From GCA-2720975 sp964467985 (GTDB lineage: Bacteria > Planctomycetota > UBA1135 > GCA-002686595): a DNA stretch of 64,000 nucleotides. The position numbers and the translations under genes are program-made. The notes under the pieces are model-generated. The model searched no databases. It was given only the letters and a program-made list of their open reading frames with translations, and was not told the DNA's origin. The stretch spans positions 56,262 to 120,261 of the forward strand of contig CAYXTP010000014.1 in the NCBI GenBank assembly GCA_964467985.1, in the 5' to 3' direction. Position 1 is the first letter of the stretch; every line of letters starts with the position of its first letter. Shown one piece after another: positions 1 to 7,934 of this stretch.

Positions 1-262
1 CCTGAGCGCGCTCCAACACCGTATGCAGGCCCAATGCCAAGCTGGCGATGGTCTCGGCGGGCACGCGATCGGGGAAAAAGGGCGCGTCCCCGAAGTTCTC
101 CACAAGCAGACCATGACATCCGCCACCGACCAGGGCCTGTGCGTCTTGAGCGGCACGCTCGAGCCAAGCCTGGCCGAGATCGGAGTGCCGATGGGATCCC
201 GGTGTGGGCAGCAGATGCACAACACCGATCAAGAAAGGGCGGTCAAAGGGCAGGGCTAGCAC
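1..262 (-). CDS. BtpA/SgcQ family protein, 5' part only (runs off the left edge)
   Basis: This is an open minus-strand reading frame that leaves the window at base 1. The visible part contains IGVVHLLPTPGS, then a stretch ending GGCHGLLVENFGDAPFF, the conserved N-terminal blocks of the BtpA (photosystem I biogenesis protein)/SgcQ TIM-barrel family. Members are found in many non-photosynthetic bacteria and their reaction is not settled. I chose the GTG at 262-260 because it puts the IGVVH block near residue 12, as is usual for the family, and a GAGG lies about 12 nt upstream. A TTG at 316-314 is also in frame and would overlap the TGA of the upstream phosphatase gene as TTGA, so translational coupling is possible. 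The family call is firm; the start is not. Confidence 0.75.
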   Translation of the reverse strand, partial: MLALPFDRPFLIGVVHLLPTPGSHRHSDLGQAWLERAAQDAQALVGGGCHGLLVENFGDAPFFPDRVPAETIASLALGLHTVLERAQ

Positions 263-312
263 AGCAAGATCAATCCTCGGCACGACTGTAGCAAGCCTCA
301 AGGCCCAGCGCG

Positions 313-1131
313 TCAATCCCGCCGATAGAGGATGACTGTCAGGTCATCTGGCTTGCCAGGAATCGAGTCGCAACCCCTGGCCATGCGTTCTTCCGCCAAT
401 TGCACCAACGCCGGCCCAGCGACGCGCGGCGCGGCAGCGAGGAGGATGTCCACCAATTCTTCGCTGAACAAGTTGTCCGTCAAGCCGTCGCTGGCGATGA
501 GCAGCGTGTCGCCAGGTTCCCAGAGCACGAGCCCGCTGCGCTCGACTTGCATGGATTCGGAGCCCACCATGTTCGAAATCACGTGCCGGTCTGGGTGGCG
601 CAGGGCCTCGAGCTCGGTGAGGAAGCCCGCCCTCTGGGCATAACCAACTGGGGAGTGGGCGATGGTATCCAACTTCACGAGCCCCTCGCGGTCCAAGAGG
701 GTCACGATGGAATCGCCAACGTGATAGGAACACAGACCCTCGTGGGAGAACTCCACCATGGCCAGGGTTGTGCCCGCTCCAACCCCCAAGTCCAGGATCG
801 ACCGGTTCACTTCCTGCAGAGTGCGCTCGAGCAGGGGTCCCAGTGCGCCGCGAGGCGCACCCTCAGCCAGCTCCATCGCACCCAATGCGCGCACCAAGAG
901 CCCGGACGCCTGGTTCGCGCTGGGTTGGCCGCCAAGCCCATCCGCCACAGCCAACACGCCTTGGGTTCCACCCCATGCCACGGCGGCCGCTGAGTCTTCG
1001 TTCGGGCGGTCCCGGCCGGGCGCAGGGGCTGAATGCACAAACAACTCCCCGCCCTGGAAGATCCGGTGGATCGAAGAGCGTCCGTCCGCCTCCGTCACGA
1101 TGAGCGGCAGGTCCTGAGAATCGGCAGCCAT
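313..1131 (-). CDS. PP2C-type serine/threonine protein phosphatase
   Basis: The 272-residue protein is a complete PP2C (PPM) catalytic domain with no membrane segment, so it should dephosphorylate Ser/Thr phosphoproteins in the cytoplasm. Metal-binding and family motifs are in order: RPNED (about 42-46), ADGLGG (63-68), GAGTT (118-122), HVGD (137-140), ASDGLTDN (213-220) and PDDLT (261-265). The aspartates expected to hold the two metal ions are all present. The length is typical of a stand-alone bacterial enzyme such as Stp/PrpC. No partner kinase is in the window. The downstream BtpA-family gene starts at or next to its stop codon, so the two are probably co-transcribed. A short palindrome (1139-1151) sits just before the ATG. 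Confidence 0.9.
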   Translation of the reverse strand: MAADSQDLPLIVTEADGRSSIHRIFQGGELFVHSAPAPGRDRPNEDSAAAVAWGGTQGVLAVADGLGGQPSANQASGLLVRALGAMELAEGAPRGALGPLLERTLQEVNRSILDLGVGAGTTLAMVEFSHEGLCSYHVGDSIVTLLDREGLVKLDTIAHSPVGYAQRAGFLTELEALRHPDRHVISNMVGSESMQVERSGLVLWEPGDTLLIASDGLTDNLFSEELVDILLAAAPRVAGPALVQLAEERMARGCDSIPGKPDDLTVILYRRD

Positions 1132-1138
1132 GTCTGTA

Positions 1139-1151
1139 GCCAGATACTGGC
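1139..1151. promoter_or_regulatory. Palindrome GCCAG-ATA-CTGGC just upstream of the PP2C start
   Basis: A perfect 5-bp inverted repeat with a 3-nt spacer ends 8 bases before the phosphatase ATG. It could be an operator half-site pair or a small leader hairpin. It is short enough to arise by chance in GC-rich DNA. Confidence 0.2.
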
Positions 1152-1283
1152 CCCATCCGAGCCGACCTGAAGCCTGAAAAAGCCAATTCCTGGGCGCGGG
1201 TAACAGAAACTGAGTGGCCGCCGGCTTGAATCAGGCCTGTTTCGTTCGCACCCGGGACGGGCGACAAGCCCCGCAAAGAATGG

Positions 1284-1355
1284 AGCCAGAGATCGGATTT
1301 GAACCGACAACTTCTGCTTTACGAAAGCAGTGCTCTACCATTGAGCTACTCTGGC
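1284..1355 (-). tRNA. tRNA-Thr (anticodon CGU)
   Basis: The minus strand folds as a complete 72-nt cloverleaf. The acceptor GCCAGAG pairs with CTCTGGC (discriminator U). The D arm is AGCTCAATGGTAGAGC, the anticodon stem CTGCT/AGCAG encloses loop TTCGTAA (anticodon CGU, reads ACG), and the T arm is GTCGG-TTCAAAT-CCGAT. CCA is not encoded. Confidence 0.95.
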
Positions 1356-1412
1356 TTTTGGGAGCCACCCTCACGAACTCTAGAGGAGTCGGCTGGAATC
1401 GCAAACAAACAA

Positions 1413-1452
1413 GAGGCCCCCCCTGGCCTTTTTTGAAGTTCCAGGAGGGGCC
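1413..1452 (-). terminator. GC-rich inverted repeats downstream of the HEAT-repeat gene
   Basis: Two overlapping hairpins can form: a 5-bp stem AGGCC/GGCCT next to a run of six T (plus-strand sense), and a longer imperfect stem between 1415-1426 and 1441-1452. They lie between the stop of the minus-strand HEAT gene (1519) and tRNA-Thr, where a terminator or a processing site would be expected. The T run is on the plus-strand side, so the orientation is uncertain. Confidence 0.35.
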
Positions 1453-1518
1453 CCGGGGAAACCCGACCCGCAAGACGCGCAAGTCTCACGGTTCAAGGCT
1501 TCTACGGCGGAAGACTCC

Positions 1519-3708
1519 CTAGATGTCGCCTACGAGGCCGGCGCGCTCGGCGGCGGACAAGCGAGCGAGACCCACGGCCTGGGCCGCGGCGTTACGCACG
1601 TCCAGACTCGCGTCCGAGAGGACCACGGCGGACAGGCCGGCTACGGCGCTGCCACCCACATCGTGTCGGCCGAAGATGCCAGCCAAGGCGCGACCGGCGG
1701 CGGCGCGAGCCGCGTCGGAGCGACCTTCGTCGGTGATCACGGCCAGAACGGCGGGCACCTGAGCGGGGGTTCCGGCGCTGGCCAGGGCGGCCAGGGCGGG
1801 CAGGGTCACGGCATCAGCACGGTGGCCGATGGGCTTCGCCAATCCGCCGAGGGCTGAGCTGATGTCGGTGCCCGAGTAGGCCAAGTGACCGAGAACGCTG
1901 GCGGCGCGCCGCGACAGGTCGTCGGCGCGTGCGCGGTCGCCGGAGAGGCTGCTCTCGAAGACCGAGTCCAGACCAGAGAGATCCGCGAGGTTGTCGATGA
2001 CGCCACTCACACGGTCCGAGTAGGCGTCGGCCAGGTCGGCGTTCGCCGTCACGAGATAGATGGGCGTTTCAGAACCGCCCAGGCTCGCGGCCGCGATGAC
2101 TTGATCGACGGTCATGTCTGAGAATTGGTCTCCGACCAGGATGACGTCAAATCCGCTGACGCGGCGCAGCATGTTGATCCCGCCGGCACCGGAGTCGCGA
2201 TTGTTCACGAGAACGCCAGGGCTGGTCAGGGCGCCACTCAAGTGCTCCGCACGACCTGCGTGCCCATCAATGATGGCCACCAGGCGCATGATCTCACGAC
2301 CCGCAGCGTCCCCCAGAGCAGAAACGAGGGCCTCGTCGCCACCGTTACCGGAGCGGGCGGCGATGGTGCCCAAGGCCACGGCGGCTTCACCGCGCAGGGA
2401 CCCGTCCGAAGAACTCAGAGCCGCTTGCAAACCTGTGGTTGCGCCACCCGCGCAGCTCCCAAGGATTTGTGCCAGTGCGGCACCCGTTGCGGGGTCGTCG
2501 GAGACCACACACCAGTGCAGGGCCAAGTCCAGGGCATCCACGCCGCAGGACGCGGCGATCACGGAACCTTGAGCGGCATCNNNNNNNNNNNNNNNNNNNN
2601 NNNNNNNNNNNNNNNNNNNNNNNNNNNNNNNNNNNNNNNNNNNNNNNNNNNNNNNNNNNNNNNNNNNNNNNNNNNNNNNNCCGTCACCGGAATCCGCCAA
2701 GCGAGTGGAAATGTCCACGGCGGCTCGAGCCACACCAGCCAAGGCTTCTGTGCTGTTGTCTGACTGGCCCAAGGCGGCCATGTAGGCGCGCTTGGAAAGG
2801 GTGCTGTGGTATACGGTGCGAGGCACGGCGCTGCTGGCCAGGTCTCCGTTCTCCCAGGACCAAACGACGTCGCTGTAGTCAAAGTCGCGCAACACGTTGT
2901 CGCGGCGATAGTAGTAGTCCTCTCCCAAGGCCAGGTATTGAGCCTGGGCCGAGCCGTTGGCCCCGCAGCTAGCGGCGGCCGTTGCGGCTGCGCGCTGGAC
3001 CTTGTTTTCGGGGTCGGAAGCTGCGAGTTCGGTCAGCACGGCAGCCGCGCGACCGTCACCCACATGACCCAAGACCATGGCGACGTTGGCGCGCTGGTAG
3101 GCGTCTTCGGTGTTCAAGGCCTCGATCAGAGGCAAGACCACATCCGAGTCCATTTGGGTCAGGGTGTGCATGGCGATGATGCGCCAGTCGGAATCCGTGG
3201 AGTCCGCGAGCACCCGAACCAGGCGGGGCACAGCGTATTCACCGTGCTCGGCCGACAAGGAGCTGATGGCAGCCCGGCGCTCGGATGAGGTCGAAGCGCT
3301 CTTGAGGTCGCTCACCAATCCGGCGATGGCGTCTGCGTCATTGCGACGCTCGGCGCGTCCAAGACGAGCGCGACTTAGGAAGCGCTTGGCGATGAGTTCA
3401 AATTCACCCCCTTCGACGAGCATGTCGAGGAACAGTTGCTCGTCTGTGCTCTTCCACAGCTCGTAGGCGGCGTCGTTGTTGAGGTCGCCAGCGAGCGCGC
3501 GCTGGAAGGCCTGCAAGGCTTCGGTCTTCTTGCCCTGCTTGAGAAGGTCGACACCCTCTTGGAAGTCATCGGCGGTGTCTCCGCTAACTACGGTGGCGGT
3601 GTTGGTTCGAACGGAACCAGCTTCGGCAAAGCCAATCGTGGCCAAGCCGGTGACAGCCACAGTGAGGCTGATGGTTTTGCCCAGGTCGCGGATCAGAGCG
3701 AGGGTCAT
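1519..3708 (-). CDS. Secreted HEAT-repeat protein with a degenerate receiver-like segment; interrupted by an assembly gap
   Basis: The start is set at the ATG 3708-3706, which follows a CCGAGGAATCGAC ribosome-binding region; an in-frame start 60 nt upstream lacks one. The N-terminus (about 30 residues, hydrophobic, ending FAEAGS) looks like a signal peptide. It is followed by a TPR-like helical pair (DDFQEGVDLLKQGKKTEAL) and HEAT repeats, for example AVPRLVRVLADSTDSDWR. After the gap come more HEAT-like repeats. Around 1960-2175 there is a block resembling a response-regulator receiver (FDVILVGDQFSDM ... TPIYLVTAN) in which the phosphorylated Asp position is Gly. Both sides of the 100-N gap are in the same frame, but the true gap length is unknown, so the 729-residue length is nominal. 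Role: probably a protein-protein scaffold in the periplasm; no enzyme motif is seen. Confidence 0.75.
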   Translation of the reverse strand: MTLALIRDLGKTISLTVAVTGLATIGFAEAGSVRTNTATVVSGDTADDFQEGVDLLKQGKKTEALQAFQRALAGDLNNDAAYELWKSTDEQLFLDMLVEGGEFELIAKRFLSRARLGRAERRNDADAIAGLVSDLKSASTSSERRAAISSLSAEHGEYAVPRLVRVLADSTDSDWRIIAMHTLTQMDSDVVLPLIEALNTEDAYQRANVAMVLGHVGDGRAAAVLTELAASDPENKVQRAAATAAASCGANGSAQAQYLALGEDYYYRRDNVLRDFDYSDVVWSWENGDLASSAVPRTVYHSTLSKRAYMAALGQSDNSTEALAGVARAAVDISTRLADSGDXXXXXXXXXXXXXXXXXXXXXXXXXXXXXXXXXXDAAQGSVIAASCGVDALDLALHWCVVSDDPATGAALAQILGSCAGGATTGLQAALSSSDGSLRGEAAVALGTIAARSGNGGDEALVSALGDAAGREIMRLVAIIDGHAGRAEHLSGALTSPGVLVNNRDSGAGGINMLRRVSGFDVILVGDQFSDMTVDQVIAAASLGGSETPIYLVTANADLADAYSDRVSGVIDNLADLSGLDSVFESSLSGDRARADDLSRRAASVLGHLAYSGTDISSALGGLAKPIGHRADAVTLPALAALASAGTPAQVPAVLAVITDEGRSDAARAAAGRALAGIFGRHDVGGSAVAGLSAVVLSDASLDVRNAAAQAVGLARLSAAERAGLVGDI
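2581..2680. other. Assembly gap (100 N)
   Basis: One hundred consecutive N inside the HEAT-repeat gene. The round number indicates a scaffolding placeholder rather than a measured length. Repeated helical-repeat coding sequence is a plausible reason for the break. Confidence 0.98.
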
Positions 3709-4218
3709 GTCGATTCCTCGGAGGAGGGGAGAGTCTTGGGGGGGAGGGTCCACACCCGCAGGGGCCAACCGGAATGTGCTGGCGGGCCATCGGGTCGCCC
3801 AGCAGAGCGCTAGGCGGGGTGGAGTCGGATGAATGAAAGAAAAACGAAAGCGGGGGGATACAAACTCACACTGCCAGCGGCCTCACGGCATGTGGAGTCC
3901 TGAGCTGCCGTGGCGGCTTGGGAGCCCACAATTGGGGTCGTAAGGGGGCGACAATGGGTGGCGGAATGATAACGGGAGGGGCTACGGGGTCAAGAGAACG
4001 CCCCGAGACCGGGCTGGGTCGGGGGCAGGGTCGGGGGCTGTGCCGGGGGCTGCGCAGGGACGGGCAGGCGGCAGGGATTGGCAAGCGGCTGCCAACCTGG
4101 GTTGGGGAATGGATGACAGCCCTTGTGTCGGCCCTTCCCGCGCGGGTCCCTATCCCATCGGAGAGCGGATGGGTACAGGGTCGTCGCCCTGGATCTCCTC
4201 ATGCAGGGCGTCAAGGGG
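3709..4218. other. Intergenic region, 510 bp, G-rich on the plus strand
   Basis: This lies between anmK (ends 4219) and the HEAT-repeat gene start, both on the minus strand, so it should hold the HEAT gene promoter. About 4010-4075 is a run of GGGGGC/CAGGG-like units. Open frames across it have proline/arginine-biased translations with no recognisable domain, and I see no supported gene. No clear -10/-35 pair could be fixed. Confidence 0.5.
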
Positions 4219-5385
4219 TCACGGATACCTGGACGGGCCTGGGCTCAGCTTGCCCAGAACCCTTCCGGCAGCCCCACCGCTAGCCTGGGGACGGGTCACG
4301 CCCTGTCCAAGGACCCAGCGTGCGGCCAAGACGGCGAACAGGAGACCCTCCCGCCCGTCCGGGTCCACGCCCGCGTCTGCGCAAGACTGTACCCGGCAAT
4401 CGGGGTCGCGCTTGGCCAGGGCGAGCTGCAGGGAGTCCATCAGGGCCCCGTTGTGCACACCCCCGCCGGCAACCCATAGGGTGGCTGGCAGGCGCGGAAG
4501 GGATCGGCCCATCTCGCGTGCCACGCTCTCGGCAACCAGGGCCACGCCGGTGGCCAGGAGGTCGGCAGCTGATTCCGTCCCGGTCCCCCAAGAGTCCACC
4601 CAAGCCTCCCCGAAGGTGTCTCGGCCTGTGCTCTTGGGTGGTAGGCGCTCGAAGAAGGGATGCTCGAGACCGGCAGCCAGGGTTTGAGGAAGCACTCGCC
4701 CACCGGCCGCGACGGCTCCGTTGGAGTCCAGGGGTTGCCCCAGGTACCTGCGAGCGAGCCCATCCAGCAGGGCCCCAGCGGGTCCCGTGTCAAACGCCAG
4801 TACGTCGTCACCCTCCAACCAGGTCAGGTTGGCCATGCCGCCCAGGTTCAGAACGCACAGGGGGTAGGGGTGTCCGGCAAAGAGCACGTCGTCACCGTAG
4901 GCAGAGAGGGGTGCGCCCTCCCCCCCCGCCGCCAAGTCTGCTTGGCGAAAGTCACTCACCACGGGACAGACGGCTTCCTGGGCGACGAAATCGCCGTCTC
5001 CGAGCTGCAAAGTTGCAGGCCCCGACGGTTCCACCCCATCGTGGTGGTAGACGGTCTGTCCGTGACTGCCCAGTAGGTCGAGGGAGAGCCGCGCCTCCCT
5101 GCAGACCTCCCAAACGGCGCGTCCAAAGGCTCGCCCGAGGTCCCGGTGCAGCAGGGCGGTTTGTCGCAGGTCATGGGCTGCACCATCCAGGCAAGCTCGA
5201 ACGCGTGGTCCCAGGTCGCTTGGCCAGGGCCGAGTGCATTGGACCTCGGCCTCGATCAAGCGCAAATGCCGCCCCTGGAGCTGGAAGCGGCCCACGGACA
5301 CGTCGATGCCATCGCCCGAAGTGCCTGAGAGCACACCGCCTACGCGGGCCCCTCCCCCCTGCAGTTTGTTGCGCACCTGGTCCAT
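4219..5385 (-). CDS. anmK: Anhydro-N-acetylmuramic acid kinase
   Basis: AnmK phosphorylates and hydrolyses 1,6-anhydro-MurNAc to MurNAc-6-phosphate in cytoplasmic recycling of peptidoglycan. The 388-residue protein has the family blocks in order: SGTSGDGID (about 20-28; the ATP-phosphate loop, with Gly where SGTSMDGID is usual), GSHGQTV, DFRQADLAAGGEGAPL, NLGGMANLT, and DTGPAG near the sugar-binding site. The length is normal (about 370-390). No murQ, nagZ or other recycling gene is adjacent. The gene is divergent from the sigma-54 activator at 5448, sharing a 60-bp region. Confidence 0.93.
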   Translation of the reverse strand: MDQVRNKLQGGGARVGGVLSGTSGDGIDVSVGRFQLQGRHLRLIEAEVQCTRPWPSDLGPRVRACLDGAAHDLRQTALLHRDLGRAFGRAVWEVCREARLSLDLLGSHGQTVYHHDGVEPSGPATLQLGDGDFVAQEAVCPVVSDFRQADLAAGGEGAPLSAYGDDVLFAGHPYPLCVLNLGGMANLTWLEGDDVLAFDTGPAGALLDGLARRYLGQPLDSNGAVAAGGRVLPQTLAAGLEHPFFERLPPKSTGRDTFGEAWVDSWGTGTESAADLLATGVALVAESVAREMGRSLPRLPATLWVAGGGVHNGALMDSLQLALAKRDPDCRVQSCADAGVDPDGREGLLFAVLAARWVLGQGVTRPQASGGAAGRVLGKLSPGPSRYP

Positions 5386-5447
5386 CGGGTTGCAAGGGCG
5401 AGACGCGGGTCGTTGCCCTCAGGTGAGCAGGGTACGAAACTGTAGCC

Positions 5448-6869
5448 ATGAACACGAAGGACAAGACGGGCGGTGACCAGCGTGCCGCAATCCTGGTAGT
5501 CGATGACGAAGGGGACATTCGGCAGTCCCTGGAGATGCTATTGACCTACGAGGGTTACGAAGTGTGGACGGCCAAGGACGGCGTCGAGGCCATCGCGCGT
5601 CTGGATCGCGAAGCCCAAGACGGACGCTCGCCGGTACTCGTCTTGACGGACTTGAAGATGCCAGGCCTAGATGGACTAGGCCTGCTCGATGCCGTACGAG
5701 AACGCGAAGGCGCGCCGCCCGTCATTTTGATCAGTGGGCATGGAGACGTCGCGGTCGCCGTGGAAGCCATGCAACGTGGTGCAAGCAATTTCCTGGAGAA
5801 GCCGCTCGATGAGAATCGAGTGCTCGTCACCCTGCGCACAACGCTGCGCATGGGCAAGCTCGCTGCGGAGAACACGGGTCTTCGCAAGCAACTCACTACG
5901 CGCTGGGAGATCATCGGCGGTAGTCCTGCGATGAGGTCGCTGCGTGAACAGGTTCAACGGGTGGCGGAATCCGATGCCTCCGTTCTGATTACGGGCGAGA
6001 ATGGAACTGGAAAGGAAGTCATCGCGCGCAACATCCACTATCGCGGCCTGCGCGCAACAGGCCCTTTTGTGACGGTGAACTGTGCCGCCATCCCCCACGA
6101 GTTGATCGAGTCCGAATTGTTCGGACACGAGCGAGGTTCGTTCACCGGAGCTGTCGAACGGCGCACCGGTCATTTCGAGGCAGCCCAGGGCGGCAGCCTC
6201 TTCCTGGATGAAGTCGGCGACATGCCCCTGGACGCCCAGGCCAAGGTCCTGCGGGCTCTGGAAACCCACGAGATCACCCGCGTAGGGGACTCTCAGGCCC
6301 GTCCGGTGGACCTGCGGGTCATTTCCGCCACCAATACCGACCTGGTGCGCGCTGTCGAAGAGAAGGCCTTCCGCATGGACCTTTTCTACCGCCTCAACGT
6401 GGTGCCCTTTGAAGTCCCACCCTTGCGCGAACACCGCGAGGACATCGCATCACTAGCCGAGCACTTCCTGGCACAGATGGCGGAGCGCACGGGTCGTGCG
6501 GCGCTAGCCTTGAGCCCCGATGCGGCTCAGCGACTGCAACAGCACGACTGGCCGGGCAACGTGCGACAACTGCGCAACCTATTGGAAGGCGCTGCGGTGT
6601 TCTGCGATGGCGGTGCGATCGGCGCCGAGGAGATTGAACACGTGCTCGCCGCTGGCCCCTCCCTCGGCCCGCCGCCCAGCGCCCACGACTCCACACGCGA
6701 CGATCCCTATGAAGCGCGAACCTTCGAGGAGTTCAAGAATCTCTCCGAGGCGCATTTCTTCCGCATGCGCCTCGAACGCAACGATGGGAACATCAAGCGC
6801 ACGGCCGAAGAACTTGGCATGCAACGCAGCCACATGTACAAGAAACTGGATCGCTACTCACTGCGCTAG
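5448..6869 (+). CDS. Sigma-54-dependent response regulator, NtrC/NtrX type
   Basis: The 473-residue protein has the full three-domain architecture. The receiver (about 13-130) has acidic D19/D20, phosphoacceptor D68 in TDLKMPG and K118 in EKP. The AAA+ domain (about 152-390) has Walker A GENGTGKE (183-190), the sigma-54 contact loop as GSFTGA (230-235, usual form GAFTGA) and Walker B LFLDEV (251-256). A C-terminal Fis-type helix-turn-helix ends MQRSHMYKKLDRYSL, a signature common in NtrX-like regulators. When phosphorylated it should open sigma-54 promoters. No histidine kinase is adjacent, so it is an orphan here and its regulon is unknown. Confidence 0.93.
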   Translation: MNTKDKTGGDQRAAILVVDDEGDIRQSLEMLLTYEGYEVWTAKDGVEAIARLDREAQDGRSPVLVLTDLKMPGLDGLGLLDAVREREGAPPVILISGHGDVAVAVEAMQRGASNFLEKPLDENRVLVTLRTTLRMGKLAAENTGLRKQLTTRWEIIGGSPAMRSLREQVQRVAESDASVLITGENGTGKEVIARNIHYRGLRATGPFVTVNCAAIPHELIESELFGHERGSFTGAVERRTGHFEAAQGGSLFLDEVGDMPLDAQAKVLRALETHEITRVGDSQARPVDLRVISATNTDLVRAVEEKAFRMDLFYRLNVVPFEVPPLREHREDIASLAEHFLAQMAERTGRAALALSPDAAQRLQQHDWPGNVRQLRNLLEGAAVFCDGGAIGAEEIEHVLAAGPSLGPPPSAHDSTRDDPYEARTFEEFKNLSEAHFFRMRLERNDGNIKRTAEELGMQRSHMYKKLDRYSLR

Positions 6870-6911
6870 AATCCGCAGTCGCACCCTCACCGCTGCCCGC
6901 AATCAGGCGGA

Positions 6912-7637
6912 CTATTGAAGCGCGGGGACGCGCAACATGAGCCCTTCACGCAGGTCGTCCGGAGATGCGAGAACGTCACGGTTGGCGTCGTAGATGTTTT
7001 CCCAGAGATAGCCCTTGCCGTACGCTTGTTCGGCGATCTTCCAAAGGCTGTCACCGCTTGACACTTCGTGCACTTGCTCCCCGGCCATGTCGCCCGCCAC
7101 GGGCACCAGCAACACCTGCCCGGCCTGGATCTCGAGCGTGCCCTCGTTGTTGCAGCGCAACAGCGAGGCGTGCAGAGCGTCGCCGTAGAGGCGTTCTGAG
7201 AGACTGACGAAATCGTCTCCATCCAGGGCGGTGTAGAGCTTCAATTCGGGGTCAAAGGGGTGGTCTTCGAGGCCCTCAAGGGTCACTAGGTCCCATCCCT
7301 CAGCGGGTTGGGTCAGGCGCGTCAGGGCAGGCTCGTCGACCACGACCCGCTGCTCGGCCGTCAACATCGTCGAGCTTGCCGGGCCACCTGCCTCAGGCTC
7401 TGAGGGGGAATCCATCTCAGTCGAAGTACCCGCCACACGTCGGCCGCGTTCGCGGCGCTCCTCGGTCCCCTGCAGCCCAGAGTTGTCCGTTGCTTGGCCC
7501 CCCATCGACGCACTTTCGAGGCTTCCGGTACCGGCCTCCGCAAGGCCCCCACCCAAACCGCCGTCCAACGACAACGCGAGAATCGAGACCACAACGAACA
7601 GCACTCCTAGAACGACGATTTTTTCGACCTTGCCCAT
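6912..7637 (-). CDS. Membrane-anchored protein with two LysM domains
   Basis: The start is the ATG at 7637-7635 (MGKVEKIVVLGVLF), with AAAGGGG about 11 nt upstream; an earlier in-frame start lacks a site. Residues 5-24 form one hydrophobic helix, followed by a Gly/Ser/Glu-rich linker. Two LysM-like units then occur: a divergent one (LYTALDGDDFVSLSERLYGD) and a canonical C-terminal one (HEVSSGDSLWKIAEQAYG ... LRVPAL). LysM binds N-acetylglucosamine in peptidoglycan, so this 241-residue protein probably tethers the inner membrane to the wall. It converges with the sigma-54 activator gene, with 42 bp between. Confidence 0.8.
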   Translation of the reverse strand: MGKVEKIVVLGVLFVVVSILALSLDGGLGGGLAEAGTGSLESASMGGQATDNSGLQGTEERRERGRRVAGTSTEMDSPSEPEAGGPASSTMLTAEQRVVVDEPALTRLTQPAEGWDLVTLEGLEDHPFDPELKLYTALDGDDFVSLSERLYGDALHASLLRCNNEGTLEIQAGQVLLVPVAGDMAGEQVHEVSSGDSLWKIAEQAYGKGYLWENIYDANRDVLASPDDLREGLMLRVPALQ

Positions 7638-7934
7638 CCTGACAACCCCTTTAAGAGCGTGAAAACCTGACTGAGTTTGAGTTTGACCCGAGAGACGTGC
7701 GCTCCGATCGGAAGCGACCCGATGCACCAAGAGCAGGATCCCGATCGTCGGGGGGGCAAGTCAAAAACAAACTCATGGAAACACGGCCTGCCCGAGGAGC
7801 TACCCACTGTTGCGCATTCCCAAAAGAGGGAAAGCGTTCAAATATAAGTGGCGGTCAAGGGCGGTGTTGCCCCGAGGCGATCGGCGCAAGACACTAGTTC
7901 ACAGGCGTCCCCACGCTCCGTTTCAATCACGATC

